Shown here piece after piece: positions 1 through 6,581 of a stretch of 6,895 bases of DNA (positions are counted from its first letter, which is position 1; the number at the start of each line of letters is the position of its first letter). Made by a program: the position numbers and the translations under genes. The DNA is from Ilumatobacteraceae bacterium. Lineage in GTDB: Bacteria > Actinomycetota > Acidimicrobiia > Acidimicrobiales > Ilumatobacteraceae. A model generated the notes under the pieces. The model had not been told where the DNA came from. It ran no database searches and saw nothing but the letters and a program-made list of their open reading frames with translations. The stretch spans positions 1 to 6,895 of the forward strand of contig JALOLG010000086.1 in the NCBI GenBank assembly GCA_025456105.1, in the 5' to 3' direction.

Positions 1-2
1 CA

Positions 3-26
3 CCCCGTGACCATCGTGTTACGGGG
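3..26 (-). terminator. Possible hairpin terminator after the aminotransferase gene
   Basis: Positions 3-11 can pair with 18-26 around a 6-nt loop. The outer six pairs (CCCCGT with ACGGGG) are perfect. Read as plus-strand RNA the stem has nine pairs including one G-U. Read as minus-strand RNA, the direction of the neighbouring gene, that position becomes an A-C mismatch. The hairpin begins 17 nt past the aminotransferase stop codon. No U-tract can be seen because the window ends 2 nt beyond the stem. U-less hairpins are common ends in GC-rich actinobacteria, but a chance GC-rich palindrome is also possible. Confidence 0.35.
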
Positions 27-43
27 ACTGCCAGCGAGAGCGT

Positions 44-1249
44 TCAGCCGAGCTTCGGCAGACCGCGCTTGAGGTTGCGGATGGCCTGCTGGATGCGCTT
101 CTCGTTCTCGATCAGCGCGAACCGCACGAAGCCCTCGCCACCCGGCCCGAAGCCGACGCCCGGCGACAGCGCGACATCGGCGTCACGCACGATCAGCGAA
201 CAGAACTCGACCGAGTCCATCTCGGCGTACGGTTCGGGGATCGGCGCCCACACGAACATCGAGCCGCCCGGCTTGGGGATGTCCCAGCCGATGCGGCCGA
301 GACCCTCGATGAGCGTGTCGCACCGGCGCTCGTAGGTGCGGCAGATCTCCTTGGGGAAGTCACTCGCCTCGTTGAGGGTGACGGTGGCGGCGATCTGCAC
401 CGGCTGGAACATGCCGTAGTCGAGGTAGCTCTTGAGCTTCACCAGCGCCTGGACCACCTCGGCGTTGCCGAGGAGGAACGCGGTGCGCCAGCCGGCCATC
501 GAGAAGCTCTTGGTCATCGAGTACAGCTCGACCGCGCACTCCTTGGCGCCCTCGGCCTGCAGGATGCTGGGCGGCTGCACGCCGTCGAAGCCCACGTCGG
601 CGTAGGCGAAGTCGTGCACGACGATCATCTCGCGCTCGCGGCAGAAGTCGACGACGCGCTGCATGAAGTCGAGATCGACGACCGCACCGGTGGGGTTGTG
701 CGGGAACGAGATCACGAGCACGCGCGGCTTGGGCCAGCCGATGTCGTAGGCAGTGGTGAGGCTCGCGAAGAAGTCGTCGGCGAAGTGCTCGCGGGCGCCC
801 GGGTGGGTGAGGCCGCGCATCGGCACCTGGCGCAGGTCGGCGCCGGCGAAGAGCGGGCCGTAGATGTGGATCGGGTAGCTCGGGCTGGGCACGATCGCGG
901 CGTCGCCCCGGTCGAGCAGCACCCACATGAGGTGGCTGAAGCCCTCCTTCGACCCGATCGTGTTGGTGACCTCGAGGTCGGGGTCGAGCTGCACGCCCCA
1001 CGTGCGGTCGTAGTAGCCGACGATGGCCTCGCGCAGCTTGGGGAGGCCCCGGCTGAGCGAGTACCGGTGGTTGCGCGGCAGCTGCGCCGCTTCGGCGAGC
1101 TTGCGGACGGCGATGTCGGGCGAGGGGATGTCGGGGTTGCCGAACCCGAGGTCGATCACGTCGGCGCCTGCCCGGCGTGCCTCGATCTTCAGGTTGTTGA
1201 TGATCGTGAACACGTACGGGGGCAGGTTCGAGATCCGACGGAACTCCAT
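44..1249 (-). CDS. alaC: AlaC-like class I/II PLP-dependent aminotransferase (probable alanine transaminase)
   Basis: Fold-type I cytosolic aminotransferase using pyridoxal phosphate. By family it probably interconverts alanine and 2-oxoglutarate with pyruvate and glutamate. Numbering from the upstream GTG at 1258, the PLP lysine is K250 in YSMTKSFSMAGWR. HNPTG (187-191) supplies N188, D216 and Y219 lie in VVHDFAYAD, and R258 and R379 (FVRFAL) are the usual phosphate- and carboxylate-binding arginines. Long blocks such as LPPYVF, GSKEG, PSPSYPIHIYG and IPEPYA match E. coli AlaC (YfdZ) as I remember it. The length (401 aa from ATG 1249, 404 from GTG 1258) is normal. I chose ATG 1249 because MEFRRI leads directly into the conserved N-terminus; neither start has a clear Shine-Dalgarno sequence. 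The gene is divergent from the pyrophosphatase. The related LL-diaminopimelate aminotransferase is an alternative, but the motifs fit AlaC better. Confidence 0.9.
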   Translation of the reverse strand: MEFRRISNLPPYVFTIINNLKIEARRAGADVIDLGFGNPDIPSPDIAVRKLAEAAQLPRNHRYSLSRGLPKLREAIVGYYDRTWGVQLDPDLEVTNTIGSKEGFSHLMWVLLDRGDAAIVPSPSYPIHIYGPLFAGADLRQVPMRGLTHPGAREHFADDFFASLTTAYDIGWPKPRVLVISFPHNPTGAVVDLDFMQRVVDFCREREMIVVHDFAYADVGFDGVQPPSILQAEGAKECAVELYSMTKSFSMAGWRTAFLLGNAEVVQALVKLKSYLDYGMFQPVQIAATVTLNEASDFPKEICRTYERRCDTLIEGLGRIGWDIPKPGGSMFVWAPIPEPYAEMDSVEFCSLIVRDADVALSPGVGFGPGGEGFVRFALIENEKRIQQAIRNLKRGLPKLG

Positions 1250-1299
1250 GGCTCGCACGCTACAAGGTGATCCGAACGGCCATGTGGGAGGATCCGCAC
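1250..1299. promoter_or_regulatory. Short divergent intergenic region (aminotransferase / pyrophosphatase)
   Basis: Only about 50 bp separate the two divergent starts, so promoters for both directions must lie here or inside the opposite 5' coding ends. The plus strand carries TACAAG at 1261-1266, a poor -10-like hexamer that would put transcription start near 1273. I found no convincing -35 hexamer for it, and no good promoter on the minus strand. The role is inferred from gene arrangement, not from a clear motif. Confidence 0.35.
1286..1291 (+). promoter_or_regulatory. Strong ribosome binding site of the pyrophosphatase gene
   Basis: GGGAGG lies 8 nt before the ATG at 1300. It is the clearest Shine-Dalgarno sequence in the window and decides the start: the upstream in-frame GTG (1267) and ATG (1282) have no such site and would add residues not expected in this family. 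Confidence 0.85.
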
Positions 1300-1800
1300 A
1301 TGCGCGAACCCGCCCCCGACTGCGTCTGGGTCGTCATCGAGATCCCACGTGGCAGCCGCAACAAGTTCGAGATCGACCACGACACCGGACGGGTGGTGCT
1401 CGACCGCCGGCTGTTCACGGCCACCACGTACCCGGCCGACTACGGCTTCCTCCCCGAGACGCTCGGCGGCGACGGCGACCCGCTCGACGCGCTCGTGCTG
1501 CTGGAGGACCCGGTGTACCCGGGCGTGTGGGTGGAGGCCCGGCCGATCGGCGTGCTCTACATGCGCGACGAGGCCGGCGAGGACGCCAAGCTGATCTGCG
1601 TGCCGCCCAAGGAGCCGCGCTGGGCCAAGGTGCACGACATCGAGGATCTGCCCCCGCAGCTGATGGCCGAGATCCAGCACTTCTTCGAGGTGTACAAGGC
1701 ACTCGAGCCCGACAAGCACTCCTCGACCGCCGGGATGGGCGGCCGCGAGCAGGCCTGGGCCGAGATCCGCGACGGGCGCGCGAACTACCCGGGGCACTGA
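1300..1800 (+). CDS. ppa: Inorganic pyrophosphatase (family I, soluble)
   Basis: Cytosolic Mg2+-dependent hydrolase that splits pyrophosphate into two phosphates and so pulls biosynthetic reactions forward. The 166-aa product has the usual bacterial family I length. The signature DGDPLD sits at residues 58-63 and gives metal ligands D58, D60 and D63. Other active-site positions are present by comparison with the E. coli enzyme: K22 and E24 in NKFEID, R36, Y48 in PADYGF, D90, D95 and K97 in RDEAGEDAKL, and Y132 and K133 in HFFEVYK. No key residue appears to be missing. The start at 1300 follows the strong GGGAGG site. The next gene begins 2 bp after the stop, so the two are very likely cotranscribed and translationally coupled. 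Confidence is high because every motif is in order. Confidence 0.97.
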   Translation: MREPAPDCVWVVIEIPRGSRNKFEIDHDTGRVVLDRRLFTATTYPADYGFLPETLGGDGDPLDALVLLEDPVYPGVWVEARPIGVLYMRDEAGEDAKLICVPPKEPRWAKVHDIEDLPPQLMAEIQHFFEVYKALEPDKHSSTAGMGGREQAWAEIRDGRANYPGH

Positions 1801-1802
1801 CG

Positions 1803-2492
1803 ATGAGCGAGCCCCGCGAGTTCCGCCAGGGCCGGTTCACCCGGCTCCCCGGCGCCACCGAGATCCTGCTGGTGCGCCACGGCGAGTCGCAGGCCCACGT
1901 CGAAGGCGAGCTGCTGCCGATGCTCGACGGCCAGGGCGACCCGGCGCTGCACCCCGAGGGCGTCGTGCAGGCCGAGCAGACCGCGCACCGGCTGGCCACC
2001 ACGGGCGAGCCGATCTCGGCGATCTACGTCACGACGCTGCGGCGCACCCACCAGACGGCGGCGCCGCTCGCCCAGCGGCTGGGCATCGAGCCGATCGTCG
2101 AGCCCGACCTGCGCGAGGTGTTCCTCGGCGAGTGGGAGGGCGGCGTGTTCCGCCAGCAGCTCGCCGACGGCCACCCGATCGGCCAGCGAGTGATGGCCGA
2201 GGGCCGCTGGGACCTGATCCCCGGCGCCGAGCCGGGCCACGAGTTCGAGGCTCGTGTCCGGCGCGGCATCTCCTCGATCGCCGGGCGACACCCCGACCAG
2301 ACGGTGGTCGCGGTGGTGCACGGCGGGGTGATCGGCATGGCGCTCACGATCGCCACCGGTGCGAGGGGCTTCGCCTTCATCGGTGCCGACAACGCCTCGA
2401 TCACCCACCTCGTCGTGCTCGGCGACCACTGGATCGTGCGCTGCTTCAACGACACCTCGCACCTGCACCCGACGTTCACGCGCTCGGCGTAG
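1803..2492 (+). CDS. Histidine phosphatase superfamily protein (phosphoglycerate mutase-like)
   Basis: Predicted soluble phosphatase or mutase of the histidine phosphatase (branch 1) fold, 229 aa. The RHG motif is LVRHGES, with nucleophile H26 and partner R25. R81 in LRRTHQTA is the second phosphate-binding arginine. E105 in LREVFLGEWEG is the likely acid, and H173 in VVHGGV is the second catalytic histidine. The full catalytic set suggests an active enzyme. The substrate cannot be read from sequence: members act on phosphoglycerates, sugar phosphates, nucleotides or phosphoproteins. The ATG lies 2 bp after the pyrophosphatase stop with only a weak upstream purine stretch, which suggests coupling and perhaps a shared housekeeping role in phosphate metabolism. 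Its last 17 bp overlap, tail to tail, the 3' end of the convergent glucokinase gene. An in-frame extension upstream to 1023 is rejected because it would cross the pyrophosphatase gene. Confidence 0.9.
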   Translation: MSEPREFRQGRFTRLPGATEILLVRHGESQAHVEGELLPMLDGQGDPALHPEGVVQAEQTAHRLATTGEPISAIYVTTLRRTHQTAAPLAQRLGIEPIVEPDLREVFLGEWEGGVFRQQLADGHPIGQRVMAEGRWDLIPGAEPGHEFEARVRRGISSIAGRHPDQTVVAVVHGGVIGMALTIATGARGFAFIGADNASITHLVVLGDHWIVRCFNDTSHLHPTFTRSA

Positions 2493-3447
2493 CGCGACCG
2501 CGCTCGTCGGCCAGGAGCGCCGCGCCGAGCGCGCCGGCGAGCTCGCCGGTCTCGGCGACCACGATCTCGGGGAGCGGGCGAGACGCCGACGCGTACAGCA
2601 GCTGCTCGAACCACCGCCGCACCGGGCCGAGGTGCAGGTCGGCGGCGTGGCTCAGCCCCCCACCCACCACGATGCGGGCCGGGTCGAGCGCGTTGGTGAG
2701 GTTCACGAGCCCGATCGCCACCCAGCGGGCGAACTCGTCGATCACCGCGAGCGCATCCTCGTCGCCCTCCCTGGCGGCACGATCGACGTGCTCACCGCGC
2801 ACGGCCTCGGGGTCGCCACCGGCGAGGACCACCACCCGCTGGGCACGCCGCCCCTCCGCCGCCTCGCGAGCGAGGCGGGCGAGGCCGGCACCCGAGGCGT
2901 AGCGCTCCCAGCAGCCGCGCTGACCGCACGGGCAGCGCGGCCCCGCCGGGTCGACCACCATGTGGCCGTACTCGCCGGTGAAGCCGTTGCGGCCGCGCTG
3001 GAGCCGGCCGCCCAGCACCAGCCCACCGCCGATGCCGGTACCCAGCCCGACGAACACCAGGTCGTCGACGCCGCGACCGGCGCCCAGGCGCCACTCGGCG
3101 AGCGTGGCGCAGGTGTTGTCGCTCTCGACCTCGACGGCGTGGCCGAGCCGCTCGGCGAGCAGCCGGGCGACGTCGAGCTGGTCGGACCCCACCAGGTTGG
3201 GCGCTGCTCGGAGCACGCCATCGAAGGTGACCAGGCCCGGCACCCCCACCCCGAGCCGGTCGTACGGCCCGATCGCACGGGCCACCTCGACGATGGCGTC
3301 GAGCACGGCGTCGCCCCCGCGCGGCCCGGGGTCGCGAGGCGTGGCCCGCCGGACCTGGTGCACGACCGACCCGTCGGGGTCGACCACCACGCCGAGCACC
3401 TTGGTGCCCCCGACGTCGATGCCGGCGCGACGACCGGCGGCGCTCAC
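2476..3447 (-). CDS. glkA: ROK-family glucokinase
   Basis: Cytosolic sugar kinase expected to phosphorylate glucose with ATP to glucose 6-phosphate; 323 aa, the usual ROK length. The N-terminal phosphate loop is GIDVGGTK (9-16). LGTGIGGG (135-142) is the second nucleotide motif. E159 and H162 in TGEYGH, and E181 in GCWE, are expected sugar contacts. CPCGQRGC gives C172, C174 and C179, which with H162 form the ROK zinc site. The catalytic aspartate is D110, but its loop reads ESDNTC where ENDANA is usual. There is no N-terminal DNA-binding domain, so this is a kinase rather than a ROK repressor. The GTG start overlaps the SRPBCC stop by 4 bp (GTGA). Resemblance to Streptomyces GlkA, also next to an SRPBCC gene as I recall, supports glucose as substrate. 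In-frame extension to 3825 would cross the SRPBCC gene and is not real. Confidence 0.92.
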   Translation of the reverse strand: MSAAGRRAGIDVGGTKVLGVVVDPDGSVVHQVRRATPRDPGPRGGDAVLDAIVEVARAIGPYDRLGVGVPGLVTFDGVLRAAPNLVGSDQLDVARLLAERLGHAVEVESDNTCATLAEWRLGAGRGVDDLVFVGLGTGIGGGLVLGGRLQRGRNGFTGEYGHMVVDPAGPRCPCGQRGCWERYASGAGLARLAREAAEGRRAQRVVVLAGGDPEAVRGEHVDRAAREGDEDALAVIDEFARWVAIGLVNLTNALDPARIVVGGGLSHAADLHLGPVRRWFEQLLYASASRPLPEIVVAETGELAGALGAALLADERGRATPSA

Positions 3448-3878
3448 GCCTCGGCGCGCGCTTTCAGCTCCTTGACCGTGTTGAGGATGCGCACCTCGGC
3501 CCGCCGCTTCACGAAGCCGGGCATCGGCACGACGAGCTCGATCTGCAGGTCGTACTGCACGTCGGTGCCACCGTCGGGCGTGGAGGCGAAGCGGTAGCCG
3601 CCGTCGATCCGCCGCTGGATGTCGCCCTTCACGAGCGACCAGCGCAGCGCCGACGGCGCATCGCTGTAGTCGTAGACGAGGGTGTAGTGCGTGCTGCGGC
3701 CGATCGCGGCCGAGCGGAACTCCACCTGCAGCGGGCGCCCCTGCTCGTCGCGCTGGGTGACCACCGCCTCCTTCACGTCGTGGGCCCACTCCGGGTAGCG
3801 CTCCATGTCGAGCACGATGTCCCACACGGCCTCGAGCGGCGCGGCGATGGTGATCGACTCGGTGGCGGTCTCAGCCAT
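3444..3878 (-). CDS. SRPBCC-family protein, TB16.3 (Rv2185c)-like
   Basis: A 144-aa single-domain START/Bet v 1-like protein of the polyketide cyclase/dehydrase and lipid-transport family. The fold makes a hydrophobic pocket for a lipid or similar ligand, but no ligand is known here. Family hallmarks are the N-terminal strand with IAAPLEAVWDIVLDMERYPEW (first 33 residues), a central region of alternating strands (about 45-110), and the C-terminal helix FVKRRAEVRILNTVKELKAR (about 122-141). It resembles mycobacterial TB16.3 along its whole length as I remember that sequence. There is no signal peptide or membrane segment, so it should be cytosolic. The ATG lies inside the end of the membrane-protein gene (8-bp overlap), and its TGA overlaps the glucokinase GTG by 4 bp. 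Sitting among a glycosyltransferase, a membrane protein and a glucokinase, it may bind an envelope lipid or intermediate; that is inference. No enzymatic motif is visible. Confidence 0.88.
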   Translation of the reverse strand: MAETATESITIAAPLEAVWDIVLDMERYPEWAHDVKEAVVTQRDEQGRPLQVEFRSAAIGRSTHYTLVYDYSDAPSALRWSLVKGDIQRRIDGGYRFASTPDGGTDVQYDLQIELVVPMPGFVKRRAEVRILNTVKELKARAEA

Positions 3879-4395
3879 GGTCCGTAGTCTGCCCGATCGG
3901 ACCCGCCGGATCGTGGCTGCGGGGCGGGAAGTCGCCGTGGTAGGCGGCCCAGACGCCGTTGAGGCCGAAGCCGAGCATCGGCACGAGGAACCCGAGCGCG
4001 AGCGACGAGCCGGGCGAGCCGTCGGGCCCGTTGGGCCGGGCGAACGTCGTGGCGATCGCCACCAGCACCTGCACCGTGAGCGCGCCGTTCATCACCCGCC
4101 GCACGCCGGCGGGGATGGGATCGCCGATCAGCAGGTACAGCTGGGCGACGCCGATCTCGTCGGTGCGGCTGCGCTGGACCGCGTTCCAGAACGACCACGC
4201 GAACGCCGCGACTCCGACGAAGAACAGCACGAGCGCCGTGATCGCGCCCACCCACTGGGCGAACGTCGAGAAGCTGACCGCGGCGAACACGGCGGTGAGG
4301 GCGAACACCACCGTGAGCGCGACGTCGAGCTGGATGACAGCCTCACCCGGGCGGGCAGCCGACTCGGACGGGGCGGAGTCGTTCACGGCGCTCAT
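3871..4395 (-). CDS. Four-TM integral membrane protein of unknown function
   Basis: I do not recognise this 174-aa protein. About 20 polar N-terminal residues are followed by two close hydrophobic segments (about 22-44 and 49-70), a loop of about 30 residues with charges (QRSRTDE) near 74-80, a third segment (about 103-120), a Gly/Pro/Asn-rich turn (PNGPDGSPGS, 121-130) and a fourth segment (about 132-152). A hydrophilic tail of about 20 residues contains DFPPR. Four segments would put both ends on the same side, probably the cytoplasm. There is no cysteine and no recognisable catalytic motif. The ATG overlaps the glycosyltransferase stop by 4 bp (ATGA), and the 3' end overlaps the SRPBCC start by 8 bp, so its production is tied to both. 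A helper of the glycosyltransferase or a lipid-handling membrane component is possible, but only from context. Confidence 0.8.
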   Translation of the reverse strand: MSAVNDSAPSESAARPGEAVIQLDVALTVVFALTAVFAAVSFSTFAQWVGAITALVLFFVGVAAFAWSFWNAVQRSRTDEIGVAQLYLLIGDPIPAGVRRVMNGALTVQVLVAIATTFARPNGPDGSPGSSLALGFLVPMLGFGLNGVWAAYHGDFPPRSHDPAGPIGQTTDHG

Positions 4396-5516
4396 CCTGC
4401 CGTGACACCGAGCGAGGCGGCCAACCTCGCGGCCAGCACGTCGTACGAGAACTCGGCCACCGCGCGGCGCCGTGACTCCTCGCCCATGCGGGCTCGCCGC
4501 GCCCCGTCGACGAGGAGCTCGTGGATGGCGTCGGCCGCGGCGACGTGATCGTCGGGTCGGCGCACGACGATGCCGGTCTCGCCGTCGGCGACCGCTTCGG
4601 CGGCACCACCGGAGTCGCCGGCCACCTGTGGGACCCCGCACGCCGCCGCCTCGACGAACACGATCCCGAACCCCTCCTGCTCGAGCCCCGCCCAGCGGTT
4701 GCGGCACAGCATGGTGAACACGTCGGCGCAGCCGTACAGCAGCGGGAGGTCGTCGTGGGACACCCGCCCGAGGAACTGCACCGGTGCGTCGAGCTCGGCC
4801 GCGAGGCGGCGCAGCCGCGCGTCGTCGCGACCCCGGCCGGCGATCGCGAGCACGAGATCGGGGTGCCGCGACCGCAGTCGGGCGGCGGCCCGGATCGCCG
4901 TGTCGAAGCCCTTGCGGGGCACGAGGCGCGAGATCGACACCACCAGCTCGGCGTCGACGGGGAGCCCGAAGTGCTCGCGGGCAGCCGCCACCTCGGCGGC
5001 GCCGAGGGGCCGGAACCGCTCGACGTCGACACCAGGTGGCACCACCGTGACCGGCAGCGGCCGGCCCGCGGCGTGCTCGGCCTCGGCGGCCGGGTAGCCG
5101 CCGGCGGCGACGACGTGACGGGCCCGCCGCAGCACGTAGGCGAGGCCCTGGCGGCTCCCGGGCAGTCGACCCGGCACCGTCACCTCGGCGCCGTGCAGCA
5201 CGACGTCGTACGGGAGCCGCAGGGAGGGCCCGACCAGCCCGAGCGGCACGGCCGGGTCGAGCACGACGAGGTCGGCTCCGAAGTCGGCGGCCATGCGGTC
5301 GATGCGCTGGACCATCAGCGGATGCGGCAGGAGCACGGGCTCGGGCACCCGCTCGATGCGGAACGCCTGCTCGGCGTCGAACTCGGCGGCGCCCTGGTAG
5401 GGCGACGTGAGCACCGCGAACGAGTCGGGCGGCAGCCGCCGCCACCACTCCCACAGCAGCGACTGGATCCCGCCGATCTTGGGTGGGAAGTCGTTGGTGA
5501 CGAGGAGGTGCTTCAC
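4392..5516 (-). CDS. GT4-family (GT-B) glycosyltransferase, PimB'-like
   Basis: A 374-aa retaining glycosyltransferase with two Rossmann-like halves. The N-terminal acceptor domain begins VTNDFPPKIGGIQ (6-18), the hallmark start of PimB'/MgtA-type mannosyltransferases. H109 in LHGAEV is the conserved catalytic-site histidine, although the PimB' form is HGHE. In the C-terminal donor domain, SRLVPRKG (196-203) supplies R197 and K202 for the donor diphosphate, and E281 to E289 (EGFGIVFVE) is the EX7E motif. CADVFTMLCRNRWAGLEQEG also looks PimB'-like. It probably acts at the inner membrane face on a lipid acceptor, perhaps phosphatidylinositol mannoside using GDP-mannose, but donor and acceptor are inferred. 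The GTG start overlaps the queG stop by 4 bp (GTGA), and its stop overlaps the membrane-protein start by 4 bp. The frame stays open upstream to 6845 only as a shadow of queG. Confidence 0.88.
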   Translation of the reverse strand: MKHLLVTNDFPPKIGGIQSLLWEWWRRLPPDSFAVLTSPYQGAAEFDAEQAFRIERVPEPVLLPHPLMVQRIDRMAADFGADLVVLDPAVPLGLVGPSLRLPYDVVLHGAEVTVPGRLPGSRQGLAYVLRRARHVVAAGGYPAAEAEHAAGRPLPVTVVPPGVDVERFRPLGAAEVAAAREHFGLPVDAELVVSISRLVPRKGFDTAIRAAARLRSRHPDLVLAIAGRGRDDARLRRLAAELDAPVQFLGRVSHDDLPLLYGCADVFTMLCRNRWAGLEQEGFGIVFVEAAACGVPQVAGDSGGAAEAVADGETGIVVRRPDDHVAAADAIHELLVDGARRARMGEESRRRAVAEFSYDVLAARLAASLGVTAG

Positions 5517-6580
5517 GCCGGCACCCGCTCGCGCAGGTGGGCCAGCGCCCACGCTGCGTGCTCGCGCAGCACCGGGTCGGCATGGTGGAGGTGCCGCTCG
5601 AGCGCCTCGACCACGGCCGGGTCGTCGGGCCGGCCCACGTTGCCGAGCACGACGAGCGCGTTGCGCCGCCACCACCGCGGGTCGCGGTCGTGCAGGTAGA
5701 AGCGGCCGAAGCGCTCGAGGAGCTCGGCGTCGGAGGCCGCAAGCACCGCCAGCAGGTCGATGGTGGTCGTGGCCGCCGGGTCGGCCGGGCGCGCCTCGCG
5801 ACGGCCCAGGTGGATCGTGGGCGGGCACACCTCCTGGCAGTCGTCGCAGCCGTAGAAGCGATCGCCCACGGCGGCGCGGTGCTCGAGCGGGATCGTGCCG
5901 GGCCGCTGGAGCAGCCACGACAGGCAGCGCCGGGCGTCGACCACGCCGGGCGCGACGATCGCCCCCGTGGGGCAGCCGTCGAGGCACCGCCGGCACGTGC
6001 CGCACCCGTCGGGCACCGGTGCCGACACGGGGTACTCGGCGGTGGTGACCACCGAGCCGAGCACGAACCAGCTGCCGGCGCCGGGCACCAGCACGTTGGC
6101 GCTCTTGCCGTACCAGCCGAGCCCCCCGAGCACCGCCACCTCGCGGTCGACGATCGAGTTGTCGTCGGCGAACGCGACGGCGCGCTCGTCGCTGCGCCGC
6201 AGCCGGTGGGCGATGGCGCGCAGCCCCTGCCGGAGCGGGGCGTAGTGGTCGACGTGGGCGTAGCGGGCGATCCGCCCGACGGGCCCGCCCGGGTGCCCGG
6301 GTTCGTGCGAGGCGGCGGCAGGCTCGTCGACCGCGTAGGAGCGGGCGCCGACGATCACGCTCCGGGCGCCGGGGACGGCCCGGCCCGGGTCGGTGGAGCG
6401 ATCGGGGTTGCGGTAGGTGAACTGCATCGTGTCGTGCAGGCCGGCCGCCTTGCGCTCGTGCAGCGCGGTGCGCGCCCGCTCGAGCACCGCCGCGGGCGCC
6501 ACGCCCAGCCGGTCGATGCCGTGCTCGTGCGCCAGCTCGCGGAGCTCGTCGAGCGTCGGCAGCGGTTCGGGGCGACGCAC
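5513..6580 (-). CDS. queG: QueG-like epoxyqueuosine reductase
   Basis: Predicted cobalamin- and iron-sulfur-dependent enzyme that reduces epoxyqueuosine to queuosine at the tRNA wobble position. From the GTG at 6580 it is 355 aa. The N-terminal cobalamin-binding part runs to about residue 180 and includes GGLGWYGK. D139 (first Asp of ADDNSIVDREVA) aligns with the catalytic aspartate. Ferredoxin-like motifs follow: CGTCRRCLDGCP (C193, C196, C199, C203), then C219 in DARRC and YGCDDCQEVCP (C245, C248, C252), enough for two 4Fe-4S clusters. The C-terminal region (about 290-350, RWWRRNALVVLGN onward) is HEAT-like, as in QueG. An alternative GTG at 6613 adds 11 residues; neither start has a clear ribosome site, and 6580 best matches the family N-terminus. 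No other queuosine gene is in the window. The 5' end lies against, or inside, the Cys-rich ORF. Confidence 0.88.
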   Translation of the reverse strand: MRRPEPLPTLDELRELAHEHGIDRLGVAPAAVLERARTALHERKAAGLHDTMQFTYRNPDRSTDPGRAVPGARSVIVGARSYAVDEPAAASHEPGHPGGPVGRIARYAHVDHYAPLRQGLRAIAHRLRRSDERAVAFADDNSIVDREVAVLGGLGWYGKSANVLVPGAGSWFVLGSVVTTAEYPVSAPVPDGCGTCRRCLDGCPTGAIVAPGVVDARRCLSWLLQRPGTIPLEHRAAVGDRFYGCDDCQEVCPPTIHLGRREARPADPAATTTIDLLAVLAASDAELLERFGRFYLHDRDPRWWRRNALVVLGNVGRPDDPAVVEALERHLHHADPVLREHAAWALAHLRERVPA

Positions 6581-6581
6581 G

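Noticed and set aside
1267..1299. Longer pyrophosphatase starts at GTG 1267 or ATG 1282
   Set aside because: The GGGAGG ribosome site is placed correctly only for ATG 1300, and the family does not need the extra N-terminal residues.
1785..2468. Minus-strand frame opposite the histidine phosphatase, and another at 1189-1797 opposite the pyrophosphatase
   Set aside because: Antisense shadows of genes with complete catalytic motif sets.
2359..3597. A 412-codon plus-strand frame antisense to the glucokinase and SRPBCC genes
   Set aside because: It is low-complexity, His/Arg/Pro/Ala-rich and mirrors the real minus-strand genes. Long antisense frames are expected in GC-rich DNA where stop codons are rare.
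4521..5699. A 392-codon plus-strand frame antisense to the glycosyltransferase, and a similar one at 5537-6595 antisense to queG
   Set aside because: Both have shadow-type composition and no recognisable motif, while the opposite strand encodes clear enzymes.
3871..5742. A 623-codon version of the membrane protein extending far upstream
   Set aside because: The extension is an out-of-frame reading of the glycosyltransferase gene. The ATG at 4395 overlaps that gene's stop in a standard ATGA junction.
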